Positions 50,201 through 60,964 are shown, counted from the stretch's first letter. The stretch: DNA of 64,000 bases from Ananas comosus (GCF_001540865.1 NC_033631.1:7257945-7321944); one strand, 5' to 3'. Translations and numbers: made by a program. Notes: generated by a model not told the origin, from the letters alone.

Positions 50201-51352
50201 CACGTTGGCAATCTTGATGACTAGAAACATGCTTCAACAAGTGCTACTAAGACTTGATCGGTCAAAACTAATAAATCCTAGGACTATCAACAACTGGTAA
50301 GGGTGTGGAATCTTATATGTACAAAGAGAAGCTTTGAGAACTAAAATAAAACGAAGCTATATAGTCCTAAAAGTTCTGGAGGTTAAGCTCAGTCATCAAC
50401 ACTATACTTTGGCAATGAAAAAGCTCCACAAAAGCATTCTAGAATATTTTCAAATGCTACACTAACATTTCTTAACATGACTTCATACAGTAATTTAAAT
50501 CTTAGGAATACGTTATATCAAAATCTAAGAAATGTAAAGCAAAGACCCAGAGGACATACCTAAATAATCTACATAGTAATAAAACTCCTTCATACCATAA
50601 ATAAATTATCTTTCTTGGATAACATTTTTATGCCTTACTACGTTTCACAAAGCAACAGCAATCAAAAATATATATCCTCAATCACAAAAAAGGAAAATTA
50701 CATTGCAAAATAAAGCAAGATCTTCCCCTCCTCTTATGCTATAACAAGAATTATAAAGGATCACAAATAAACTTTAAATTTCTCCAAATTTATATTCAAA
50801 GCCGAAATCAAACATTTAATGTATTTCAATTTTGTGGGGCACAAAACATTATAAAGCAGTGGTTCACGCCAAATTAGGAATAAGGGTATCAACTTGTTGA
50901 ACCAGATATTGCATATTTACATACATGCAGTGTTATAAAGCAAAATTGGATATTGAATCATTGAACTACAAATAAAAAGAAAATCCGTTGCAACACCCTA
51001 ATAGGGTTTAGTGTTTAAGGTTGGAGGACTTTAATGGCACAAATGATTCACTAAACAAATGACAAAAGCCACCACAATGGTTAGTTTCATAATCCCTAGA
51101 GCAACAACTAGTTAATAACTAATGCCAATGAGTCCGACCCTACAAGTCCCATGAAAGATAGAATCATAGAAAATACATGACCCAAAGATTTTAGTAGCAT
51201 CTAAACATCAAAGAGCATTGCTAACAATTCTACGATAGTGTACCTTTATGCAGGCGTAATTCCCCTGCACTTTGTTTCTTGATGGGAGCCCTTCCAGCGG
51301 CATTTGCTGCATCTTCCCTCTTCTGTCCCTTTATTTTAAAAAGGTTTATCAT
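32252..51352 (-). CDS. RCE1: NEDD8/RUB1-conjugating enzyme E2 (RCE1/UBC12), five coding exons over 19 kb
   Basis: Minus-strand exons: 51352-51244, 41592-41484, 41191-41113, 41001-40885, 32389-32252. Total 552 bases, 183 residues plus TAA; Arabidopsis RCE1 is about 184. Junctions are GT-AG and phases agree. Protein blocks in order: [74 protein letters not shown], the E2 HPN in VYHPNID, the catalytic Cys in [40 protein letters not shown] and the C-terminal [13 protein letters not shown]. The N-terminal extension before the UBC fold is the Ubc12-specific tail that docks the NEDD8 E1. The enzyme accepts NEDD8/RUB from that E1 on its Cys and, with RBX1, passes it to cullins, activating SCF ligases in auxin signalling. 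All catalytic features are present, so it looks functional. Intron 1 (9.65 kb) holds a Ty3 element and a foldback; intron 4 (8.5 kb) holds a TRIM and MITEs. Confidence 0.95.
33877..34891 (+). mobile_element. TRIM element in RCE1 intron 4, split by a nested MITE
   Basis: 5' LTR 33877-34029 (153 bp, TGTAACACCCCAATAGTCCC...ATCGTTACA). Primer site TGGTATCAGAGCC (34032-34044) is a perfect initiator-Met type. Polypurine tract AACGGGGGAG is at 34725-34734. 3' LTR 34737-34891 (155 bp) starts TGTAACACCCTAATAGTCCT and ends GTCGTTACA. Without the nested 493-bp insertion and its duplication the element is about 510 bp, with no coding capacity. The LTRs differ at many positions, so it is old. Confidence 0.9.
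34075..34567. mobile_element. Mutator-type MITE nested in the TRIM, with CCCGAA-repeat arms
   Basis: It is flanked by AGAGCTAAGT at 34065-34074 and 34568-34577, a 10-bp (9-10) target duplication as in MULEs. Ends: AGAGATGTCAACGGGTCGG on the left; the right end reverse-complements to GGGGATGTCAATGGGTGTGG. Both arms consist of CCCGAACCCGAA-type repeats (34115-34245) and their complement (34376-34425 and 34510-34535), so it can fold into a long hairpin. Noncoding. Confidence 0.85.
34892..36662. other. RCE1 intron 4, no recognised feature
   Basis: AT-rich sequence with no exon-like or repeat structure that I can name. Confidence 0.4.
36663..36975. repeat. 16-bp inverted repeat pair with a partial tandem duplication
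   Basis: GATTACTGTGCGGCAA at 36663-36678 is exactly inverted at 36918-36933. The right arm sits inside a duplicated block (AAACATTAAACATATCTAAA..., from 36886 and again from 36940). It could be a small transposon end or a templated repair product. Confidence 0.6.
36976..38091. other. RCE1 intron 4, no recognised feature
   Basis: Noncoding, AT-rich. No repeat pair or open frame of note. Confidence 0.4.
38092..38290. repeat. GAA/AGA microsatellite
   Basis: About 200 bp of degenerate GAA trinucleotide repeats. It generates a lysine/glutamate-rich artefact frame on plus and a leucine-rich one on minus. Confidence 0.9.
38327..38686. mobile_element. MITE in RCE1 intron 4
   Basis: CCCATTGGTAAGGATTAAAG followed by GTGCCCATCGGCACGGG at the left, and CCATGCCACGGCACTTAATT followed by CCTTGCCCATTGG at the right, are inverted copies. 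The words GGCACGG and CATGCC recur in both arms. Target duplication not clear. Confidence 0.6.
38687..40884. other. RCE1 intron 4, rest, no recognised feature
   Basis: Noncoding DNA with a few short open frames (for example 38865-39116 on plus) that show no domain and no codon pattern like the host genes. Confidence 0.4.
41806..47352 (+). mobile_element. Full-length Ty3/gypsy chromovirus in RCE1 intron 1
   Basis: 5' LTR 41806-42291 (486 bp) and 3' LTR 46885-47352 (468 bp) both start TGTCA and end CA, and align over most of their length. The 3' copy has a shortened block where the 5' copy has GCAAAACTGTCAAGAGTTATG. Primer site TGGTATCAGAGCC is at 42294-42306 and a purine tract GGTGAAGGAGGG lies before 46885. 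Flanking AATG on both sides (41802-41805, 47353-47356) is a 4-bp match within the expected 5-bp target duplication. Domain order gag, protease, reverse transcriptase, RNase H, integrase, chromodomain identifies a chromovirus. It lies antisense to RCE1 (element plus, gene minus). Confidence 0.95.
42324..46873 (+). pseudogene. Broken chromovirus gag-pol
   Basis: Gag begins at the ATG at 42324, 18 bases after the primer site. Visible domains: CCHC knuckle [13 protein letters not shown] (about 43374-43412); aspartic protease [11 protein letters not shown] (about 43594); reverse transcriptase with [10 protein letters not shown] (about 44300) and catalytic YLDD (44597-44608); RNase H with [11 protein letters not shown] (about 45040); integrase zinc-binding region (H..C..H-like GHPGQ, then VCQQNK) at about 45560-45730 and catalytic core at 45840-46080; C-terminal chromodomain ([17 protein letters not shown], about 46740). 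At least eight stops (about 42818, 43896, 44433, 44930, 45251, 45500, 46038, 46067, 46455) and several frameshifts (about 42750, 43030, 44500, 45800) break it, so no functional protein is expected. The clade within chromoviruses is not resolved. Confidence 0.93.
47409..49679. mobile_element. Foldback / Mutator-like element with about 580-bp inverted arms
   Basis: Outer ends: CTAGGCATCACGGACACGG on the left and, reverse-complemented, CTAAGTCACGGACTCGGGG on the right. The inner arms 47745-48320 and 48600-49190 are long imperfect inverted repeats. For example CCTACAGGGAAGACCAAAAA near 48037 pairs with TTTTTGGTCTTCCCTGTAGG near 48853. The loop is about 280 bp and GC-rich. Target duplication is not exact (TATATTTGC versus ATATCTGGC). 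It starts only 56 bp after the chromovirus. No transposase is seen; the open frames in the GC-rich centre have no domain. Confidence 0.75.
49680..51243. other. RCE1 intron 1, 5' portion, no recognised feature
   Basis: AT-rich and noncoding. A small imperfect duplication (ATCTTTTGAAAACATATTTTCC / ATCTTTTCAAAACATATTTCCC) occurs at 50078-50140. Confidence 0.45.
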
Positions 51353-51356
51353 TGTT

Positions 51357-52137
51357 CTGCAAAAAGATCAAAAGGATGTATGAATACCACAATAGATAGA
51401 TAAATAGATGGGTAAATTAATCTTTTTTTTTCTTTTTTTCTCTCTTTATTGTCTCCCTTTTCTCTACTTCCCTGGATATCCAAAAAGAGCATTAATCCCT
51501 CTTGAATGGGACAGAAAGAGATAGACGTTACATATATAAACTGTTTCAGTCAATAATTCATCCATTACAAACATAACTAGTGTACAGTTATACAGTAAAC
51601 CATGTTCGGCTTCAATAGCGCATTCTCTGATTCTATGATTGGGAATGTATGCACCAAATGCGCCTGCTTTCATGATTTAGAGCTAAAAAAGTCTGTCAAT
51701 TCGATGCTACAAAATGACCATGGAAAACTCCGGTAGACAAACATCTTCAGGAGAACTTCCCAATCACAATTCGTTGAACAAGCCAAGCTCTAATATGCTT
51801 TCCAGTTCTTCTGAAGCTCCAAAGCAGGAAAATCGATGCTTTTGGAGATCGCATGCCCAAACTAGCCCTAACAAGCGCCATGAATCAACATCTATTACCA
51901 GATTTGAGAAAACCACAAACGAAAAACAAGCATACCACTGAGGAATAATCAAAAAGCACAACTTTATCAAGCATGGCAAGATCAAACGAGGAAAAGAGAA
52001 CGACAACGGGATCGGGGGCGAGAAAGAGGATCAGAAGAAGCGCTAAGTAGGGTTCCGGTTTGGGTTAGGGCTAGGGTTTTACGGCTAGATCGTCGCCCAC
52101 CGGAGGCGGCGGAGATCGGAGAGAGGGAGAGACGTAC
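51357..52137 (-). promoter_or_regulatory. Inferred 5'-UTR intron of RCE1; leader and promoter at about 52138-52320
   Basis: On the minus strand TTTTTGCAG lies four bases (AACA) before the ATG at 51352, a textbook acceptor. A matching donor (TCG|GTACGT) is at 52137 in a GC-rich, leader-like stretch. A TATAATAA word near 52290-52297 (minus) could be the TATA box. The arrangement is inferred from sequence only. Confidence 0.5.
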
Positions 52138-52398
52138 CGATGGAATCGGGGATCGTCGGAGGCGTTGGCCGAAGATCGGGGAGGGCGATCGGGGCTCGAA
52201 GGCTAAAAGAGAAAGAGACGAAGAAAGGAGCGGGCCGGTGAAATTGGCAACGTAGGAGATGGATTTCGACCGGTTTGCGACTGCAATTATTATAGCGGGG
52301 TGGATTTTGACGTCACGGCGTCTCGGCTGTAAACTTGAAATCCCAAGATAGCCCCCCTCCGGAAAACGCGTAAGCAGGAAGCAGTCACATTATTAATA

Positions 52399-53099
52399 GG
52401 ATTAATTTCATACGAGTTCCTACAAACACCATAAATAGAAAATATATTTTTGCAAAATTTAATTTTTATAAATTATTCTTGTAAAAATTCTAATATATTC
52501 AGATATATTCTTATAGTTAGGATTTGTTAGAGAACTATTAATTTTTTAACATTAGAGTTGTGAAATAACTATTTTGCCCTTACCCTCTTTCTCTTCCTCT
52601 TCTCTTCCTCTTCCTCTTCCTTTTCGGGCTGTGGGACCGAACGGCGGCGGCGGAGACGGCGCTTGCGGAGCTAGTCGGGGTTGCGGCCAACGAGGACAAG
52701 GAAGAGGCAGAAGGCGAAGGCGAAGGCACAGCCGATGCCGTCGGAGGCGCCCGTGACAACGGCCCACGCGGGCACCACGACAGCGACGACGATCAAATCA
52801 TCGACAACGACGACGAAGAAGAAGAAGGAGGAGGAGAAAAGGAGGAGAAAAATGAGAATATGAAGAAGAAGCAGGAGAGGAAGAGGAAGAGGAAGAAGGG
52901 TAAAAATGTTACTTTACCTTATTAACTAATCATGGTTAAGTATTTTAACAGTGGTTAACTAGATTTTTCTAACGGATATTAACGCAGGAACATATCTGAA
53001 TACATTAGGGCTTTTGCAGGCATAACTTATGAAAGTTGAACTTTGCAGAAATATATCTGCTATTGACAATGTTTGCAGAAACTTGTATGAAATTAACCC
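52399..53099. mobile_element. Mutator-type MITE with perfect 9-bp target duplication, upstream of RCE1
   Basis: TTATTAATA flanks it on both sides (52390-52398, 53100-53108). The left end GGATTAATTTCATACGAGTT inverts at the right as GGGTTAATTTCATACAAGTT. The inverted similarity continues inward for over 150 bp to a CTCTTCC-rich / GGAAGAG-rich pair. The 701-bp element is noncoding; Arg- and Ser-rich frames at its centre come from purine/pyrimidine tracts. It lies about 100 bp beyond the inferred RCE1 promoter. Confidence 0.9.
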
Positions 53100-53108
53100 T
53101 TATTAATA

Positions 53109-54252
53109 GTAGTGTAGGCAGCCTATTATGACTAATCGATTCCGTAAAAATAAATAAAATTAAAGAATAAACAGCAACAATTGTAATAAAAAAATGTAAG
53201 AACAAAAATATATAAAAAAATTATAAAAATAATAAATTATATTATAACAGCAGTAAAAGTTGAGAATTAAAATATTATATAGCTTATAATTCAAGCAAAA
53301 ACTTATAACTAATTAAAATTTGAAGACTAAAAATATCATATGCCTTATAATTTTAGCAAGAAAATATAACTTATTAAAATTCGAGAACTAAAGTGTCATG
53401 CGTCTTATAGTTTGAGGACCAAAAGTGTAATTTACTCTTTTATATTTTAATTTTATTCCACATGAAGACAGAGTTGAGCATCACTCGGTTTTTGTTCAAT
53501 TAGTAATTTTATTCTAGAAAAGAATATGTTAAACTATCTAATAAATTTTAAAATGCCTAATTATTAAAATTAAAAGTCTAACAATTATATTTTGGATATT
53601 CTAAAATATTTTAAATGTGAAATTGATCGTTCATCAAACTATAAATATAGACTATAAATATGGTATTGAAGTTTGATATTAAATCAAAGTAAAAAAAATA
53701 CAGAACTTTTCTAAATTATGAACGATTTTAAATTAGCTATCCAACTTTTCAAAATTTTATTTTTACTATCCAACCTTTTTATATGTTAGATTTGAGTCAG
53801 TCATTGATACTTTGATTTCAAAATTTGAATGCATTGTTTAACTTTATAGATTTAGCTAGTATTATTTCATATAATTTTCGCAACTAAATTTATTAAATAA
53901 GTAATTAACTTAAACTCCATGAATCTCTCTTTTATTTTTTTTTACACAAGTTATATCTAATTATATTATAAAACTAAAATTTATATTTAATGCATACAAT
54001 CTAAACTATTTAAAAATCATGTATAAATAATTATATATTTTAAATTTTTATAATAATAGAAAGAAGAATTAGATTGGATTAAAAAAAAATAAAGAACCCG
54101 ATTCTCTAGTCTAAATCATTGAAGATAGTGATTGAAAAATAAAATAAAGGGCTGGGCAACTGGACCTCACAAGTCACACCTGGACCCTCCTAGGTCTCAT
54201 ACCTACCCTGAACCCCACCACCTCCCCGTCGCCCTCTCTCTCCCCCCTCCCT
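53109..54252. other. AT-rich intergenic DNA, no gene
   Basis: Very AT-rich, no open frames of note. Near 54090 it contains the first diverged copy of the 'CCGATTCTCTAGTCTAAATC' unit that is repeated just downstream. Confidence 0.45.
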
Positions 54253-54400
54253 GCCATATGGATAATAAAACTGAGGATTCATTATTTGTAAAAAAAAAAA
54301 GTCCGATTCCCCAGTCCAAATCAATGCCATATGGATAATAAAACTAAGGATTCATTATCTGTAAAAAAAAAAAGCCCGATTCCCCAGTCCAAACCAATGG
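54253..54400. repeat. 73-bp tandem repeat, two full copies plus diverged copies nearby
   Basis: GCCATATGGATAATAAAACT at 54253 recurs at 54326 with few differences. Each unit ends in TTTGTAAAAAAAAAAAG or TCTGTAAAAAAAAAAAG and CCGATTCCCCAGTCCAAA. Diverged units occur at about 54090, 54430 and 54540. Confidence 0.85.
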
Positions 54401-55159
54401 AGAGAGTGAAAAATTAAAATAAAAAATAAAATATCGATTTTCTAGTCCAAATCAATTGAGAGAATGAAAAATTAAAATGAAAAATAAAATAAAGGGCTAG
54501 GCCCACCCCCATCCGCACACGTCTGGGCCCAGCCACCCCTTCCCCCTCCCCGCCACGTGGATAACAAAACTGGGGATTCATTATATGTAATAGATAATAG
54601 ATAGATTGCCTGTCCCAATCAATTAAATTATTTTTCTCGACTTCACTTATTTTATTATAATTTTTAGAAAAATATTTTTATTGTATTTTTCTCTCAAAGA
54701 AGATATATAATTCGTTGGTCATAGATAATGTGGTGTAGCTATTGCAATGAGGGTATAACTTCTATCCTTTTCTTACATAATGAGGGTATTTTAGTAATTT
54801 AATTATCTCACTGTAGAAGACATTTTTTTTGCTGTCATGTATCCCATTAGCTCATTAGATGCCTCCGGTGATGCATTTTAAGAGTGCAATGCATAGCATG
54901 GTGTACCATAGACCACACTATGGACTATATTTAAATATTTTAAGTTCCAACAAATTGATGCAATCAAAAGTTTTGAGTTTTAATATATAGGTAGAATGTT
55001 GAATGTGGTCCATGTCATTTATTCAAGACAATCTATAAAGATACAGTTGATCTATTCAAAATGATTAATAACGATATGACCGATCCAACTGTTAGGATGT
55101 ATCTAGACACGTTCTTGATGGACGGACGTGATTAAACATCCTAACATTAGGAAAGTTCT
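54401..55159. other. Intergenic DNA, no gene
   Basis: Noncoding. It includes further diverged copies of the 73-bp unit, then AT-rich sequence up to the LTR boundary. Confidence 0.4.
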
Positions 55160-57310
55160 TGTCACGCCACGCGACCGCCAATTTGGTCGTTTCGGGCACG
55201 CCAACAGACGCCAAACGGACATAACCTTCCCTATCCGCCCTAGGCTCCACCCACCAACAACATGTATAGTAATTCATACAGAGATAGAATTCAAGTATAC
55301 ATGGCTTGCACGAGGGCAAGCATCAACCACCACAAGTGAAAGTACTACTAGCTATTACACCCACACATGATATTTGATTTCTTTTAACCAAATACAAGCA
55401 TTCAACATATTACATTCTTTTTCTACTTTACATCACATAACCCCATAATAATTTACATCATTTATACATCATCATGGTATACAAAATATGAATACAACAG
55501 GGTACAAAATTAAACCCGGTAAGTCGCTACCTAGGGTGCGATGCCCTTGCCGCGATCCTCGACTGCCCTACTCGCGCTAGGATTTGCAAGATTAGTGGTG
55601 TGAGAACTAAAGAAAATTCTCAGTGGGTTCGGCCGCCGACCCCGCCGGCTCGCCCACTAGGTCTACTCAGGCATAAGTAGGAAATAATAGATAAATAGCA
55701 AACTACACTAATGCTACTACAATGCCTGTAAATAAACTGAACAACAAGTAAGATGCTCATGATGCATGCAAGCCATTTTTACCTTTGCCGTTACACAATC
55801 CACTTGGTCAACTCATGGTTAACCTCAACTCACAAACCAAATCCCTTTCTATCGGGGAGAATTCCGCTACAACCCGACGAGACTGTCTATTGGAGAGAAT
55901 TCCGCTACAACCTAGTTGGTGACCACTCTGGAGCTCACCGCTTGAGGATGAGTTACCACGCTCAAGTATAGACCCAATGTGAGTATAATCCAATCCTCAA
56001 CTTTGAGGATGCCAAGCCACTAATGCCACAATGCTCATAAGGTTTCTACCTTGTCTAGCATATCATAACCTCGGTGCCAATTATGTCCTCTAATGTCAAT
56101 GTCACCTTTGTTTACTAATGTCATAGTCCGCATCCAAGTTCATACATGTATAAGGTTTCTATATTCATGGTCCATTATCAATTCATATGTTCACCTATTT
56201 TGAAAGCATACAAGTGATTCCCAACCATAACCACATATTATCATAACCCTACATGCATGAATGTCATAATACATATATATGCTCAAAAAGGCGACATAGA
56301 CATAATGAGAAATTCGATGATTTCGGATAGCACCACCCACCTCGTAGTAGTGCTAGAAGACTACGACTCAAGTCTCGCTATTTATGGTCGCTTATTTCTT
56401 CGACTCACGGCAAACGAAGCCGAAATGGGATTTTTTTCCAACGTCTCGATGTAGGCTCATCGAAATTTCAAACCGAGTGTTCCAACGCGTCGGTTTATCC
56501 ATCAATTAGAGCTACAAGAGATCAAACCCTAGTTAGATCTCATAGTTCACAAAACCCTAAATCTAACCCTAGGGTTTCCATCTTTACCAAATAACCGCCA
56601 AAATCATGGAGATTCAGGGACAAACCCACCATAACATCCTCTAGAAGCAACTACTAGAAGGAAATAATCAAACCCTAACTCAAAACCATGAGAACTCACC
56701 TTGAGTTCAAGCTTTTCTCCTCAAACCCTTGCACAAGAGCTAGCTTCACTCCAAGCAAGCTTCTTCTCCACCAAAACCCTCTATTGGACCAAACACTAGT
56801 GAGAGAAGGAGAGAAAAAGAGAGAGAGTAGAAACTGAGAGAGAAAGAGAGCTTTCTCTTAGGTGTTGTTGGTGTGAGAGAAATGAGGCTAAACCACATAA
56901 CACCAACATATATACACTCTCACTTGGCACAATTGCACCAAGCCCCCTCACACAGCAATGTCTGGCCAACTCTGGCGTTTTTCGCGTATGGGGTCCGGAC
57001 CTTGCACTAAGGGTCCGGACCCCGAGAGCATTTCCAGCACGAAATGGCCTGGAATTTTCCCAGCATGCTCTCCCATGTCCAAACCACCTATTCAGCGTAT
57101 TCCGAAGCGTTCGGAATAATTAACGGACCTAACGACTTGTCTACAACCACACTTCGGTCAATTTGATGGAAGTTCGGTTTCACTCGTCGAGGATTCGATA
57201 TGTTACGGTTCCGGTCTAACCCTAATCCTAATTTCCTATGACGACTCCATCTCCGGGGATAAAGAATAGACTCGAACGTCCCGTCGTTTTGCAAATCGTG
57301 AATGAGGACA
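55160..57310 (-). mobile_element. Long LTR, minus strand
   Basis: On plus it starts TGTCACGCCACGCGACC; a matching terminus on the other side is a probable GAGGACA at 57310, giving TG...CA on the minus strand (start TGTCCTCATTCACG). About 2.15 kb. It contains a leader-like GAGAGAAAGAGAG block near 56810-56860, GGGTCCGGACC repeats near 56990-57025, and an 'ACCCTAGGGTTTCC' region. No exact target duplication was found and no coding interior adjoins it, so it is either a solo LTR or a truncated end. Confidence 0.55.
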
Positions 57311-57698
57311 AACCATAAGCAAGAATCACTATCTTCAATCCGGGTATAGAAATGAAAATTATGGCAGAAGATATGATCTTAATTTCTTATGAAGTTTAAC
57401 ATGTTGTATCATAGCCAAACCTTTGGTCATGTTTTCGTTTCTTTAAATTTCCTTTGGTTTCTTTTCATTGAAAAATAAATAAATAAATAAATTTGTCGAT
57501 CGATTTGCATCAATGATGATGTTCAACCACAATCGAGATCAACGTTTGGCAGAACTGCGCCATCGTCCCGGCCGCACTAGGCGTGACCCTTATGCGGCCT
57601 TGGCTCCATTAGGTGCTATACAATATGCTTCCATACGAGGCAGCCCCATGTAGGCTGTATGGATGCGGTCCAATCAAATATATATATATATATATATA
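57311..57698. other. Short intergenic stretch ending in a TA repeat
   Basis: No gene; a TA dinucleotide run at about 57679-57698 is the insertion target of the next MITE. Confidence 0.5.
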
Positions 57699-57945
57699 GG
57701 CTAGGATTACTATACTCTTATGAGTGTAGCCACCTTTATACTCATAAGTTTTCGGCTGTTCAATGAAGACATGTGCGGTTTGGATGATAATGGTTCTCGA
57801 TTAGAATGATAGTGGTCCCCTAAGGTTAAGTGGGTGGTTGGTTAAATAGTATGATCTAACGAGTAGACATGGTCAAAGGGGTAGATTTAACAATCGTAAA
57901 CTTATAAGTACAAAGGAGTCTCTACTCATAAGAGTATAGTAGCCG
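57699..57945. mobile_element. MITE inserted in a TA repeat
   Basis: The left arm TTACTATACTCTTATGAGTG at 57706 and the reverse-complemented right arm CTACTATACTCTTATGAGTA form inverted repeats of over 40 bp, continuing to TACTCATAAG. It is flanked by TA-rich DNA on the left and AC/CT/TA microsatellite on the right. Confidence 0.75.
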
Positions 57946-58063
57946 AAAACACACACACACACACACTCTCTCTCTATATATAGTTATTTATTTATTTGTA
58001 TTTTAAGCAAACAGGTAATACATACATATATATATTATACTTATATATATATATATAATATAA

Positions 58064-58100
<37 letters not shown>

Positions 58101-58103
<3 letters not shown>

Positions 58104-58640
58104 GAGCTGGAATACTATCGGTAACAAACGGGCTCCGTTGCCACCCATTTGTTTTTGATGATGGAGCCTCCAAATCGACCATCGGCACCGTTGAACATAA
58201 TCTATACCACTTGAAGTATCTAGAAATCAAATTTCATACTTTTCCGATATTGTTTTCTTGTCCATCAAGTGGGCGTAAAAATAAATCGCTGAAAATGAAT
58301 ATCCTCTAAAAAGTGATGATAGAAATTTTGTAATCATGATCGAGAATATAGATCTTGTTCTAAATAGTTTAAAGAATTTTCTAACCAAAATTCAATTGAT
58401 TTGGATAGCTTTACACCGTTAAACGAGAAAACCCCTCATATCAACTATTAAAATTACTAATTTTGAAACCCTTTGATCATTAGGTAAATGATGTCGAAAA
58501 GATTTGAAGTTTAATTTCTAAATACTTCAAGTGATATAGATCATGTTCAACGGTGCCGATCGTCGATTTAAAAGCTCCATCATCGAAAACAAATGGGTGG
58601 CAACGGAGCCCGTTTGCTACTGATAGCATTCCAGCTCAAC
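58101..58640. mobile_element. MITE with very long terminal inverted repeats
   Basis: GTTGAGCTGGAATACTATCG at 58101 is inverted at the right end (CAGCTCAAC, 58640). The arms are about 150 bp each and about 90% alike, for example GGGCTCCGTTGCCACCCATT against AATGGGTGGCAACGGAGCCC. Both sides are TATATA tracts, the usual target of this kind of MITE. Noncoding. Confidence 0.88.
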
Positions 58641-59501
58641 TCTCTCTCTATATATATATAAATAAGGTTGCATGCATATTTGTTTTATTAAAAATTTTCT
58701 TTGTAACGTGACTCATTTTTAAAGAAGTCTATATATAAAAATCATGTCACTACAACAAATAGGGTTTGTTCCAGCAGTTTTTTAGCTAGCGGTTAAGGTA
58801 ACTGCTGCTAAAACTATATTAATACCAACATTTTTTTATTTTTTCTGTAATATTTAGTAAACCACTGGTATAATAGTGATAATTTTTAATTGTATAAACA
58901 ATATTGGGCCCTATTTTATTAGCTTATTCCATCAATTGAGCCAATGTTGGGTTTAAAAAGCCATACATATCATGATCCACCACGAGCTCTCCATATGAAG
59001 ATACCAATTAATTAAGTACTAAAGAATCCGAGCTCTGCATCTCTCTCTTTCCCTCTTTTTTCAAATCGAAGATCTCCACCTTCTTTCGGCGATCTCTCAC
59101 TTAGATCTACACAGGGATTGGTTTTCTTCGAATGATTTACCCAAAATTTTGGATTATTTGCTGCTAAATCGACCTCAATCTAGTTCTCTAAGAAGGGTTT
59201 CACCAATTTCAGCTGATTCTATAGCGTGAGTTTACCAATCACAATATTTCACATTTTTTTCAATTATTTGGAGTTGATTTTTTGTGATTTGATTTTGATT
59301 AAGGCATTTTGTTGTTTAATTGCATATTATAATTGTATAATATGATTCAGTTTTAGGTTCACTGTTTTGAGTTTTTTTTCTTTTTCTAAATCTCCATTGC
59401 TAGATCTGTGAGTGGACAAATTAAAGGGACCAACAAATTCTATATGGAAGTGTATGTCATTTGGGTTGTCTATAGATTCCAACAAGCTATCTATATCTAT
59501 A
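58641..59501. other. Intergenic DNA, no gene
   Basis: AT-rich. 59000-59230 looks leader-like (pyrimidine tracts, AGATCT words), but no coding exon is evident. Confidence 0.35.
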
Positions 59502-59748
59502 TCTATACCTATACATTAATCCCTATTACTAAATCCTACATGTACCCACTCCCTTAATTTGAGGAGGAGTGAGGCCTACTCTTTTTTTTTTTTTTTACTT
59601 TTTCTCATTTTCTTTAGATTTATTAAGGCTTAAAGAGAATTTTTTTACTCAGTTTCTTTATTTTTGGTCTTCCACCCTCTTCCCTTAAATTTGCAAATTC
59701 GAACATTTGTTGTGTTTCATATTCGGAGTAAATTAATTGATTAAAAGT

Positions 59749-59781
<33 letters not shown>

Positions 59782-60093
59782 TGTAAATTATCTTGCATAT
59801 TATTGTGAGTTTTTTTTTAGTCATATCAACTGCAATATGACATTTTATTTGATTATTGTGTTATAAAAATAATTTTAAATATTCATTTGCATGATATGCG
59901 ACATTTTCTGAACAAGATTGAATAATTTTGTTGGAACAATTGATTCTTTTTTATTATAATTTTATTTTTTTAAAGTGTTTGTTTATAATATAGACTATAT
60001 TTATTATTTTTTGTACTAAACTGATATTTTATTCTTTATAAATTTTTACTTTAACCGTATCTATCCGCCGCAACACGCAGGTCACTACACTAG
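59502..60093 (+). mobile_element. Second Helitron-like element
   Basis: The 3' end CCGCCGCAACACGCAGG (60065-60081) followed by TCACTACACTAG (CTAG at 60090-60093, then T) is a mutated version of the Helitron hairpin-CTAG terminus. A 5' end of the usual kind, TCTATACCTATACATTAATC, is at 59502 just after an A. About 590 bp and noncoding. Confidence 0.55.
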
Positions 60094-60712
60094 TCAATAA
60101 TTATGGTGTTCTATTGTGTGGGATTCTATATTTTCTTATCACAATTTGGAGGATTATTTTAGAAGAGTAGAGAGAAGGAACAGGAAACACACAAACACAC
60201 ACACACTACTAATTTTTAAGTGAATAGTTAATAATACTTAATAGTGCTTCATAAGCCCAAAAGTGTAACGGTGGGATAGGAAAATTGAAAATCAAAGTTC
60301 AAAATTAAGTTCCTCCTCATCCACTTTCAAAGCCTAAGAAGTAACAACCACGGATTAAAACACACTCTATCTTTGAATAAAAAATAAAATTATTCGTAGT
60401 AGAGATTTTATACTAATAACGCATATACAAAAATCAATTCTGAGGTGACGATATTTGGATAGTTCCTTAGATTGTCTTTAGAAGAGGTTATAGCAATTGA
60501 TCATAGGTTCATCTAACCCAATTTGCTTTGTCCTATTTGTGATAGCTACTTCATAAAATTATTAAATATAAAATATTGAATAAAAAAAATTTTAGATTTT
60601 TAGAATAATTAACGATTTTATATGGTATCAAAAGTATTAATGCTATGTTAAGAGTTATTTGTAAACTCAGCTTTCGTGTTATGAAATTTGGTCATTCAAA
60701 TTCAAATTCAAT

Positions 60713-60743
<31 letters not shown>

Positions 60744-60964
60744 AACTTACCGTAGATTTTTTTTAAACCAAATCATATTAATTTGATCCCAACCTAATCC
60801 TAGCGGTCTCAATAACCCAAACTTGCTATGAGTTTTGATGCTTCCGACTCACTTGAATCCTCTATTTTTATCAACACTAATATCTCATCTTATTTTAATA
60901 GTGCTATTTTGGGTGTTAAAAAGATTGTTCGGAAAGCCAAAAAGGCAAAAACATGCGCAACACC
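60094..60964. other. Intergenic DNA with an AC microsatellite
   Basis: Noncoding. An (AC)n run is at 60712-60737. Confidence 0.5.

Noticed and set aside
52552..52863. Arg/Ser/Thr-rich frames on both strands
   Set aside because: Purine/pyrimidine arms of the 9-bp-duplication MITE.
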